This document shows, piece by piece, positions 45,472-56,207 of a stretch of DNA of 64,000 nt (the first letter of the stretch is position 1; every line of letters begins with the position of its first letter). The notes beneath the pieces are model-generated. The model saw only the letters and a list, made by a program, of their open reading frames with translations. It was not told where the DNA came from and did not search any database. Source of the DNA: Isoetes taiwanensis (Eukaryota; Streptophyta; Lycopodiopsida; Isoetales; Isoetaceae); contig JAJEKV010000027.1 of NCBI GenBank assembly GCA_021234155.1, positions 2,725,167-2,789,166 on the forward strand, given 5' to 3'. The translations under genes were made by a program, and so were the position numbers.

Positions 45472-47026
45472 TGTGACGCTCCTTATACTATATACGACAG
45501 CTCGTCGTATACATCGAAGGACCCTCCCCATCTACCGGCTGCCCGTCGTATGGGCCCTCTGTCTAACCCCTGTCTGGGATAACTAAACAGACGAGTTGAG
45601 GACGCGGAGGTGTCATTCCGTCCCATCCTCTAGGTCCCTATATCAGTGGAGGCAACATACAACATAAGCACTAATAACAATACAACACTACCTCGAAGGA
45701 TAGTCAATATCCATACCATCATAACATGTACAATACACCATCAACATCAAAACATCAAAGGGCCTCATACCCAGGGCTCAAGACTCAATGGGGAGTCGAC
45801 TGACAGCTGAGGCTCCAGATAGATTAGACCGAGTTATGGTAATGACTTGGGCTGGCAATACACAATGGCTAGGGTCGACCACTCCATTCGTCCCTTCTAT
45901 ACATTGCAGATAGGCTAAATTAGGCTATGTCGTGACTGTAACCTGCGGGAGACGTAATCCCATGGTACCACCCAACGAGACTACTCCAGGTTGCATTTCC
46001 GTAGTCCGATGAGGTAGGAGGGGTTGCATCTCTTCCTCTCAGAGTGTGGTGGCTCCATGGGCAGCTAGAGGATCGTGGCGACACACGTCCATACCCGACT
46101 GAACTCATCAAAACAAGAGCCAGACCGACACCTGTAGCCCTTGAGAATCAGGGCGACACCTTTGACCCAGGAAGTGTCAGACTCATACTCGACCCACATG
46201 AAGTGACCGACTATAAGCCTAGCCCACTACAGGTCCCCAGCAATTGCGTTCAATAAGGACCTCCCTCCACTTTGCCACTGACTCCATTATGTGGTGCTCA
46301 GTCACTCCGTAGCCTCCTTAGTCAGGTGGGCTCTATGCACAGGCCGCATAATAATGGTAACTAATGGGTATAAACTAGGAGCATCATCTACTAATATTTA
46401 CTAGGTCTCTACCCCCCTTCACAAGAGGTGCACTACTCGATCAACCAATCTCATATCAACATAATCTTGATAATAAATGAGAATAACAACATACATCTAA
46501 CTTATAGTTAGGATTCATTGATTAGGATTCATATTTAGAACAATAGGTTCTAGAATGGCTCTACTAGAATACAACATGCAACTCAACTGGAATCTACAAA
46601 ATACCTGCTCCTAATGCGCTACCACTAGCTCCCTGGTTCTCCATCTCTAGCAGGTGTTCGAGAAGATGATCCTCCTCTGCTGCTACAACTCAGGCTGTCG
46701 AAGACGGTCTTCAAATCAGAGCTATGATCGCGAACGACTGGGAGTTTGGTAGAGCCAAAACTGGCTAGAGTTTAGGGTTTAGCCTTTTATATATTAGGGT
46801 GTACATGAATGCCACTTGGCTCTCATAGGTGCGTCTATATGGCAGTTTGCCTATAAGATGAGGCCATGTGGAAATGGCTTCTTACCTTAGGTTGGCTAAG
46901 TTATGTAAGTTACTTAGTCAACCCCCCACATTGGTCGCATATATTAAGTTTACTAATGTAAAGTTGTATGGTGATGTGGCCATAAAATATACGTATTTAC
47001 ACCATATATTTTAGGGGAACGTCACA
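45472..47026 (-). mobile_element. Solo gypsy LTR inserted antisense in copia
   Basis: Read on minus it starts TGTGACGTTCCCC at 47026 and ends GGAGCGTCACA at 45472. The flanks are ATAAT on the left and ATAAC on the right, a 5-bp target duplication with one mismatch. Motifs and length match the gypsy LTR at 23639-25184 (TGTGACGTTCC start, AAATACGTATATT, TATATAAAAGGCTAAACCCT promoter, GTGGGCTAGGCTTA). No internal gypsy sequence is left, so it arose by recombination between two LTRs. It separates the copia reverse transcriptase from its RNase H. Its distal 920 bp (46106-47026) were later amplified in the tandem array. Confidence 0.75.
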
Positions 47027-47029
47027 ATA

Positions 47030-47539
47030 ACCTTAAGTCGATAACTTGAACATCCCCAACCTCAACATTGGCAAGGCCTCAAAATGTCATTGAGATACCT
47101 TGAAGATACCAAAGGCGTAGGATCACTTTTCACACATATAGCTCTCTCACTCGGAGGGCTATCTTTGATGTTGCCATGCAGACACCAAGGACAAGAAATC
47201 AACACGGGTGGCTTCGCTTTCTACTAGAAGAGGGAGCGGTCTAGCAGGAAGCAAAATGCCACTGCTGCCTCAACTGTGAATCCGAGTACATAGCCCTTGC
47301 TTCTGCTGTTAAAGAGGCCATTTGGCTCAAATGATTTTCGAAGGAGCTTAACGCAGTGCAAGAGTAGTCCATCACAACAAAGATACATTGTCACTTGCTA
47401 AGAATCCCACAAATTGATCAAGGCTAAACACATCGAAGTTCAATATCACTTTACTCGTGGAAAAGATTGCGTAAGGAAAACTTGATGTGCAATACCTCGG
47501 AACGAATAAGCAATTTTGTTATTTTGATTTGAGGGGGAG
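47030..47539 (+). pseudogene. Copia RNase H end and polypurine tract
   Basis: After the solo LTR the copia sequence resumes. Frames read ARPQNVIEIP / KMSLRYLEDTKGVG (the 'LRYL.GT...G' approach to RNase H) and STVNSEYIALASAVKEAIWL, the strongly conserved 'ST.EAEYIA...A.KEAIWL' block. Then come pieces of KHIEVQYHFTREKIAEGKL in shifted frames. It ends in GAGGGGGAG (47531-47539), the polypurine tract before the 3' LTR. Copies recur at about 49370-49849, 51655-52129 and 53960-54437 inside the tandem array. Confidence 0.7.
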
Positions 47540-47789
47540 TGTTGGGACACATTGTAAAGGTTTAACAAACATACATACCAAAACAATAGTTTGAAGTTGT
47601 TGACCTAATTAGTGTTACCAACTTAAAAATCCGGCATCTAATTTTAGCATGCTCCTAAAATCGAGGGACAACCGATATGCCATCTCAAGGGTCAAGATTG
47701 CCTCTTCCTTGAAGCTAGGAGAGCTTACCTTTTGTTTGATAGTGTAACCTTTTCTATTATTCTCTTTGAATAGAAGCTGGTTGTTTTCA
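47540..47789 (+). repeat. 3' LTR of the copia element
   Basis: It starts TGTTGGGACACATTGTAAAG after the polypurine tract and ends GAAGCTGGTTGTTTTCA at 47789, 250 bp. The following ATAACAACAAG is flank. The 5-bp sequences outside the two LTRs (CTACA, ATAAC) do not match, so the original target duplication is lost. Further copies: 49850-50096, 52130-52377 and 54438-54685. Confidence 0.75.
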
Positions 47790-48089
47790 ATAACAACAAG
47801 AAAAAGAAACCAAATCCAATTGCTTTATCACTCATTTGCAACCTCAAAATATGCAAGCTTTACAAAGAAACGTGACCCTTACCCAAATTTTCGTTCCAAA
47901 TGTGCAAAGTTCCATTGCAAATTTTGTTCTAATCTAATCAAGCAACGACAAAAAATAAAAATGAAAGGAATGCAAAAAAGCAAGTTACTCTTTACTATAA
48001 ATATTTTTGCCCTAGTCCCATATGCAAAACAAAACCATACCTCTTCTTGCAATGGCAAACATGCTCCCCATTACAATGTACAATGCCAC

Positions 48090-48122
48090 CGGAAAAAAAA
48101 AGAAAAAAAGAAAAAAAAAAGT
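48090..48122. repeat. A-rich tract in each array unit
   Basis: GGAAAAAAAAAGAAAAAAAG-type sequence before AAGTGCCTCTG. Counterparts lie at about 50400-50424 (pure A), 52679-52707 and 54986-55012. The length differs between copies, which would help phase individual units. Confidence 0.8.
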
Positions 48123-51100
48123 GCCTCTGTTTGGCATGGAAAAAATACAACGTGTCCATTAACTGAGCCCCTATCATCGACCATTGTCCCTAATCAAATG
48201 TCTCCGATTTAAAAACGTCTCTTTAAAACCTTCTAGATGGTATCTTTAAGACGATAATTTTTGGCATTAACGGGAAAAAAGTTGTAACACATTTCATCCT
48301 TGGCACCATTGATTTGGTTTAGACCCTTTTATGTGCATTTAGCCTCCAATAATCTTACGTCATGAACTTCTCACACACATATCCCATAGCACAAGCAAGA
48401 CTGTGGTAGGTGCATGGATAAATTGCATTCTCATCAAAACAAGAGTCAGGCCGACACCTGTAGCCCTTGAGAATCAGGGCGACACCTTTGACCCAGGAAG
48501 TGTCAGATCCATACTCGGCCCACATGAAATGACCGACTATATAAGCCTAGCCCACTATGGGTTCCCAGCAATTGCGTTCAACAAGGACCTCCCTCCACTT
48601 TGCCACTGACTCCATTATGTGGCGCTCAGTCACTCCATAGCCTCCTTAGTCAGGTGGGCTCTATGCACAGGCCGCATAATAATGGTAACTAATGGGTATA
48701 AACTAGGAGCATCATCTACTAAAGTTTACTAGGCCTCTACCCCCCTTCACAAGAGGTGCACTACTCGATCAACCAACCTCATATCAACATAATCTTGATA
48801 TACATCTAATTTATAGTTAGGATTCATTGATTCATATTTAGAACAATAGATTGTAGAATGGCTCTACTAGAATACAACATGCAACTCAACTAGAATCTAC
48901 GAAATACCTGCTCCTAATGCGCTACCACTAGCTCCCTGGTTCTCCATCTCTAGCAGGTGGTTCGAGAAGATGATCCTCCTCTGCTGCTACAACTCAGGCT
49001 GTCGAAGACGATCTTCGAATCAGAGCTATGATCGCGAACGACTGGGTTTGAGCTTGGTAGAGCCAAAACTGGCTAGAGTTTAGGGTTTAGCCTTTTATAT
49101 GTTAGGGTGTACATGAATGCCACTTGGCTCTCATAGGTGCGTCTATATGGCAGTTCGCCTATAAGATGAGGCCATGTGGAAATGGCTTCTTACCTTAGGT
49201 TGGCTAAGTTATGTAAGTTACTTAGTCAACCCCCCACATTGGTCGCATATAAGTTTACTAATGTAAAGTTGTATGGTGACGCGGCCATAAAATATACGTA
49301 TTTACACCGTATATTTTAGGGGAACGTCACAATAACCTTAAGTCGATACCTTGAACATTACCAACCTCAACATTGGCAAGGCCTCAAAATGTCATTGAGA
49401 TACCTTCAAGATACCAAAGGCGTAGGCATCACTTTTCACCCAGATAGCTCTCTCACTCTCGAAGGCTATGCTGATGTTGCCATGCAGGTGACACCAAGGA
49501 CAAGAAATCAACACAGTGGCTTCTGTTTTCTACTAGAAGAGGGAGCGGTCTAGCAGGAAGCAAAATGCCACTGCTGCCTCAACTGTGAATCCGAGTACAT
49601 AGCCCTTGCTTCTGCTGTTAAAGAGGCCATTTGGCTCAAATGATTTTCGAAGGAGCTTAACGCAGTGCAAGAGTAGGACATCACAACAAAGATACATTGT
49701 CACTTGCTAAGAATCCCACAAATTGATCAAGGCTAAACACATCGAAGTTCAATATCACTTTACTCGTGAAAAGATTGCAGAAGGAAAACTTGATGTGCAA
49801 TACCTCGAGCAATGCATAAGCAATTTTGTTATTTTGATTTGAGGGGGAGTGTTGGGACACATTGTAAAGGTTTAACAAACATACATACCAAAACAATAGT
49901 TTGAAGTTGTTGACCTAATTAGTGTTACCAACTTAAAATCCCAAGATCTAATTTTAGCATGCTCCTAAAATCGAGGACAACCGATATGCCATCTCGGTGG
50001 GTCGATTGCCTCTTCCTTGAAGCTAGGAGAGCTTACCTTTTGTTTGATAGTGTAACCTTTTCTATTATTCTCTTGAATAGAAGCTGGTTGTTTTCAATAA
50101 CAACAAGAAAAAGAAACCAAATCCAATTGCTTTATCACTCATTTGCAACCTCAAAATATGCAAGCTTTACAAAGAAACGTGACCCTTACCCAAATTTTCG
50201 TTCCAAATGTGCAAAGTTCCATTGCAAATTTTGTTCTAATCTACCGCTGCAACGACAAAATAAAAATGAAAGGAATGCAAAAAGCAAGTTACTCTTTTTT
50301 TACTATAACATTTTTTGCCCTAGTCCCATATGCAAAAACAAACCATACCTCTTCTTGCAATGGCAAACATGCTCCCCATAACCATGTACAATGCCACCTA
50401 AAAAAAAAAAAAAAAAAAAAAAAAGTGCCTCTGTTTGGCATGGAAAAAATACAATGTGTCCATTAACGAGCCCTATCATCGACCATTGTCCCTAATCAAA
50501 TGTCTCCGATTTAAAAACGTCTTTTAAAACCTTCTAGATGGTATCTTTAAGACGATAATTTTTGGCATTAATCTGAAAAAGTTGTAACACATTTCATCCT
50601 TGCACCATTGATTTGGTTTAGACCCTTTTATGTGCATTTAGCCTCCAATAATCTTACGTCATGAACTTCTCACACACATATCCCATAGCACAAGCAAGAC
50701 TGGTAGGTGCATGGATAAATTGCATTCTCATCAAAACAAGAGTCGCCGACACCGTAGCCCTTGAGAATCGGGCGACACCTTGACCCAGAAGTGTCGATCC
50801 ATACTCGCCCACATGAAATGACCCCATTATATAAGCCTAGCCCACTATGGGTTCCCAAAGAATTGCGTTCAACAAGGACCTCCCTCCACTTTTGCACCCG
50901 ACTCCATTATGTGGTGCTCGATCACCCATAGCCTCCTTAGTCGTGTGGGCTCTATGCACAAAGTCGCATAATAATGGTAACTAATGGGTATAAACTAGGA
51001 GCATCATCTACTAAAGTTTACTAGGCCTCTACCCCTTCACAAGAGGTGCACTACTCGATCAACCAACCTCATATCAACATAATCTTGATATACATCTAAT

Positions 51101-54100
51101 TTATAGTTAGGATTCATTGATTCATATTTAGAACAATAGATTGTAGAATGGCTCTACTAGAATACAACATGCAACTCAACTAGAATCTACGAAATACCGC
51201 CCCTAATGCGCCACCACTAGCTCCCTGGTTCTCCATCTCTAGCAGTGGGTTCGAGAAGATGATCCTCCTCTGCCGCTACAACTCAGTCGCCGAAGACGAT
51301 CTTCAATCGAGCTATGATCGCTGGAACCACCCGGTTTGAGCTTGGTAGAGCCAAAACCGCTAGAGTTTAGGGTTTAGCCTTTATATGTTAGGTGTACATG
51401 AATGCCACTTGGCTCTCATAGGTGCGCCTATATGGCGTTCATTTATAAGATGAGGCCATGGAAATGGTTTTACCTTAGGGTTGGCTAAGTTATGTAAGTT
51501 ACTTAGTCAACCCCCACATTGGTAGCATATAAGTTTACTAATGTAAAGTTGTATGGTGATCGCAGCCAAAAAATATCGTTTACACCGTATATTTTAGGGG
51601 AACGTCGCAATAACCTTAAGTCGATACCTTGAACATTCCCAACCTCAACATTGGCGAGGCCTCAAAATGTCATTGAGATACCTTCAAGATACCAAAAGGC
51701 GTAGGGCATCACTTTTCACCCGTGATAGCTCTCTCACTCTCGAAGGCTATCTTTGATGTTGCCATCACGGTGACACCAAGGACAAGAAATCAACACAGTG
51801 GCTTCTGTTTTCTACTAGAAGAGGGAGCGGTCTAGCAGGAAGCAAAATGCCACTGCTGCCTCAACTGTGAATCCGAGTACATAGCCCTTGCTTCTGCTGT
51901 TAAAGAGGCCATTTGGCTCAAATGATTTTCGAAGGAGCTTAACGCAGTGCAAGAGTAGGACATCACAACAAAGATACATTGTCACTTGCTAAGAATCCCA
52001 CAAATTGATCAAGGCTAAACACATCGAAGTTCAATATCACTTTACTCGTGAAAAGATTGCAGAAGGAAAACTTGATGTGCAATACCTCAGAACAGACAAG
52101 CAATTTTGTTATTTTGATTTGAGGGGGAGTGTTGGGACACATTGTAAAGGTTTAACAAACATACATACCAAAACAATAGTTTGAAGTTGTTGACCTAATT
52201 AGTGTTACCAACTTAAAAATCCGGCATCTAATTTTAGCATGCTCCTAAAATCAGAGGACAACTGATATGCCATCTCGGTGGCCGCATTGCCTCTTCCTTG
52301 AAGCTAGGAGAGCTTACCTTTTGTTTGATAGTGTAACCTTTTCTATTATTCTCTTGAATAGAAGCTGGTTGTTTTCAATAACAACAAGAAAAAAGAAACC
52401 AAATCCAATTGCTTTATCACTCATTTGCAACCTCAAAATATGCAAGCTTTACAAAGAAACGTGACCCTTACCCAAATTTTCGTTCCAAATGTGCAAAGTT
52501 CCATTGCAAATTTTGTTCTAATCTACCGCTGCAACGACAAAATAAAAATGAAAGGAATGCAAAAAAGCAAGTTACTCTTTACTATAACATTTTTGCCCTA
52601 GTCCCATATGCAAAAACAAAACCATACCTCTTCTTGCAATGGCAAACATGCTCCCCATAACCATGTACAATGCCACCGGAAAAAAAAAGAAAAAAAGAAA
52701 AAAAAAAGTGCCTCTGTTTGGCATGGAAAAAATACAACGTGTCCATTAACTGAGCCCCTATCATCGACCATTGTCCCTAATCAAATGTCTCCGATTTAAA
52801 AACGTCTCTTTAAAACCTTCTAGATGGTATCTTTAAGACGATAATTTTTGGCATTAACGGGAAAAAAGTTGTAACACATTTCATCCTTGGCACCATTGAT
52901 TTGGTTTAGACCCTTTTATGTGCATTTAGCCTCCAATAATCTTACGTCATGAACTTCTCACACACATATCCCATAGCACAAGCAAGACTGTGGTAGGTGC
53001 ATGGATAAATTGCATTCTCATCAAAACAAGAGTCAGGCCGACACCTGTAGCCCTTGAGAATCAGGGCGACACCTTTGACCCAGGAAGTGTCAGATCCATA
53101 CTCGGCCCACATGAAATGACCGACTATATAAGCCTAGCCCACTATGGGTTCCTCCCAAAGAATTAAGCTCAACAAGGACCTCCCTCCACTTTGCCATCGA
53201 CTCCATTATGTGGCCGGGCCCCTCCATAGCCTCCCCTTAGTCGTGGGGCTCTATGCACAGCCGCATAATAATGGTAACTAATGGGTATAAACTAGGAGCA
53301 TCATCTACTAAAGTTTACTAGGCCTCTACCCCCCTTCACAAGAGGTGCACTTCTCGATCAACCAACCTCATATCAACATAATCTTGATATACATCTAATT
53401 TATAGTTAGGATTCATTGATTCATATTTAGAACAATAGATTGTAGAATGGCTCTACTAGAATACAACATGCAACTCAACTAGAATCTACGAAATACCGCC
53501 CCTCCTAATGCTACCACTAGCTCCCCCGGGTTCTCCATCTCTAGCGTGTGGTCTCGAAGATGATCCTCCTCTGCTGCTACAACTCAGGCTGTCGAAGACG
53601 ATCTTCGAATCAGAGCTATGATCGCGAACGACTGGGTTTGAGCTTGGTAGAGCCAAAACTGGCTAGAGTTTAGGGTTTAGCCTTTTATATGTTAGGGTGT
53701 ACATGAATGCCACTTGGCTCTCATAGGTGCGTCTATATGGCAGTTCGCCTATAAGATGAGGCCATGTGGAAATGGCTTCTTACCTTAGGTTGGCTAAGTT
53801 ATGTAAGTTACTTAGTCAACCCCCCACATTGGTCGCATATAAGTTTACTAATGTAAAGTTGTATGGTGACGCGGCCATAAAATATACGTATTTACACCGT
53901 ATATTTTAGGGGAACGTCGCAATAACCTTAAGTCGATACCTTGAACATTCCCAACCTCAACATTGGCAAGGCCTCAAAATGTCATTGAGATACCTTCAAG
54001 ATACCAAAGGCGTAGGCATCACTTTTCACCCAGATAGCTCTCTCACTCTCGAAGGCTATGCTGATGTTGCCATGCAGGTGACACCAAGGACAAGAAATCA

Positions 54101-55394
54101 ACACAGTGGCTTCTGTTTTCTACTAGAAGCGGGAGCGGTCTAGCAGGAAGCAAAATGCCACTGCTGCCTCAACTGTGAATCCGAGTACATAGCCCTTGCT
54201 TCTGCTGTTAAAGAGGCCATTTGGCTCAAATGATTTTCGAAGGAGCTTAACGCAGTGCAAGAGTAGGACATCACAACAAAGATACATTGTCACTTGCTAA
54301 GAATCCCACAAATTGATCAAGGCTAAACACATCGAAGTTCAATATCACTTTACTCGTGAAAAGATTGCAGAAGGAAAACTTGATGTGCAATACCTCAGAA
54401 CAGACAAGCAATTTTGTTATTTTGATTTGAGGGGGAGTGTTGGGACACATTGTAAAGGTTTAACAAACATACATACCAAAACAATAGTTTGAAGTTGTTG
54501 ACCTAATTAGTGTTACCAACTTAAAAATCCGGCATCTAATTTTAGCATGCTCCTAAAATCAGAGGACAACTGATATGCCATCTCGGTGGCCGCATTGCCT
54601 CTTCCTTGAAGCTAGGAGAGCTTACCTTTTGTTTGATAGTGTAACCTTTTCTATTATTCTCTTGAATAGAAGCTGGTTGTTTTCAATAACAACAAGAAAA
54701 AAGAAACCAAATCCAATTGCTTTATCACTCATTTGCAACCTCAAAATATGCAAGCTTTACAAAGAAACGTGACCCTTACCCAAATTTTCGTTCCAAATGT
54801 GCAAAGTTCCATTGCAAATTTTGTTCTAATCTACCGCTGCAACGACAAAATAAAAATGAAAGGAATGCAAAAAAGCAAGTTACTCTTTACTATAACATTT
54901 TTGCCCTAGTCCCATATGCAAAAACAAAACCATACCTCTTCTTGCAATGGCAAACATGCTCCCCATAACCATGTACAATGCCACCGGAAAAAAAAAAAAA
55001 AGAAAAAAAAAAGTGCCTCTGTTTGGCATGGAAAAAATACAATGTGTCCACAACTGAGCCCCTATCATCGACCATTGTCCCTAATCAAATGTCTCCGATT
55101 TAAAAACGTCTCTTTAAAACCTTCTAGATGGTATCTTTAAGACGATAATTTTTGGCATTAACGGGAAAAAAGTTGTAACACATTTCATCCTTGGCACCAT
55201 TGATTTGGTTTAGACCCTTTTATGTGCATTTAGCCTCCAATAATCTTACGTCATGGACTTCTCACACACATATCCCATAGCACAAGCAAGACTGTGGTAG
55301 GTGCATGGATAAATTGCATTAACAAAAGACATGAATGTATATAGCAATGCAGTTGATAGTAAAAGCATTTTCAAATAAGTACTGCACACTATTC

Positions 55395-56207
55395 AAAAGT
55401 GCTTGAGAAGACACACTGCCCCCTTCAGGCAAGTGGTCTCTGCAGCTTCCAGGTTCTCGATGGCGCTCGGTTTGGACGTGGACATCATGACACACCGCCC
55501 CCCTTTCCGGGCAAGTGGTCTCGCAGCCTTCCGGGTTCTCGATGGCGGTTTTGGGCGGGACATGGAGCTCACTTCCCAAGGTTTAGGGTGCTTCGGGCGT
55601 GGTGCACCGGGCCAGAGGGGGTGAATGCCATTGTGAGTCGGGTTTAGGTTTGGGTGTGAGCCCTCTCTCGCCCTTGTTGTGGCCTTCATCGCGGAGACGT
55701 GGGAGCATTGTCGCGGGTTATGCCCTCACTTGCGCCGCCCCGGGATTGGGTTAGGGGCTCGCTTTGGTGAGATTGACTAGCCGCCAGCTCTTTGCTTCAT
55801 GTGTATCCTCGATGCTTGGCGCTCTTGCGTGACAAACCTGCATCTGTGGTGTGGGCTTGGTTGGTGTGGTTGATTTGAAGCGGTTTGTGGATCTTTCGGG
55901 GATCCAGACTTTTACCTCTTTGATTCCACGACTTCGGTACAAAGCTTATTTCAAAGCTTTCGGTGTTCCCGGGATTAGTAGAGCTGAGTTTGCCATTTGG
56001 CGTGGACTTCTTAGTGTTGTAGATGGTGATGGCCTGGGTTTGTACGGCCAGTGAGTTGCAGTTTTTCGTGAGTTTGTTGTAGAGTGTCGAGGTATCATTG
56101 CTCTTTGGGGGCGCTCTCCTTCCTCCTCACTTGCTTTGTAACATTACCATTCTTTTAATATATTGATGACACAGTTCTTCAACAAAAAAAAAAAGTGCTT
56201 GAGAAGA
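55395..56207 (+). mobile_element. 5'-truncated LINE-like retroposon with 17-bp target duplication
   Basis: AAAAGTGCTTGAGAAGA stands at 55395-55411 and again at 56191-56207, directly after a run of about 11 A. A 3' poly(A) plus a 13-17-bp direct duplication is the hallmark of target-primed reverse transcription. The inserted 780 bp are GC-rich compared with their surroundings, begin with a tandem duplication (GGCAAGTGGTCTC...GGTTCTCGATGGCG at 55427 and 55513) and end GTAACATTACCATTCTTTTA and ATTGATGACACAGTTCTT, like plant L1-type LINE 3' ends. No reverse-transcriptase motif remains, so a SINE or processed transcript is also possible. Confidence 0.65.

Larger units (their letters stand above)
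46106..55320 (+). repeat. Four-copy tandem array of a chimeric 2.3-kb TE unit
   Basis: Each unit starts CATCAAAACAAGAG inside the antisense solo gypsy LTR, runs through that LTR end, the copia RNase H end, polypurine tract and 3' LTR, and then about 630 bp of downstream flank ending ATGGATAAATTGCATT. Unit starts are 46106, 48432, 50729 and 53019, and the array ends at 55320 (lengths about 2326, 2297, 2290 and 2302). The flank holds an A-rich tract just before AAGTGCCTCTG. Copies 2-4 share changes absent from copy 1, such as loss of about 19 bp after CATAATCTTGATA. Copy 3 (50740-51780) and part of copy 4 (53150-53560) carry many small copy-specific differences. Confidence 0.9.

Noticed and set aside
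47766-48212. 148-codon plus-strand frame, recurring in shorter forms in each array unit
   Set aside because: It begins in the copia LTR, crosses into flank and ends in the A-rich tract as a Lys run. Counterparts in the other copies are frame-broken, so it is a by-product of the repeat.
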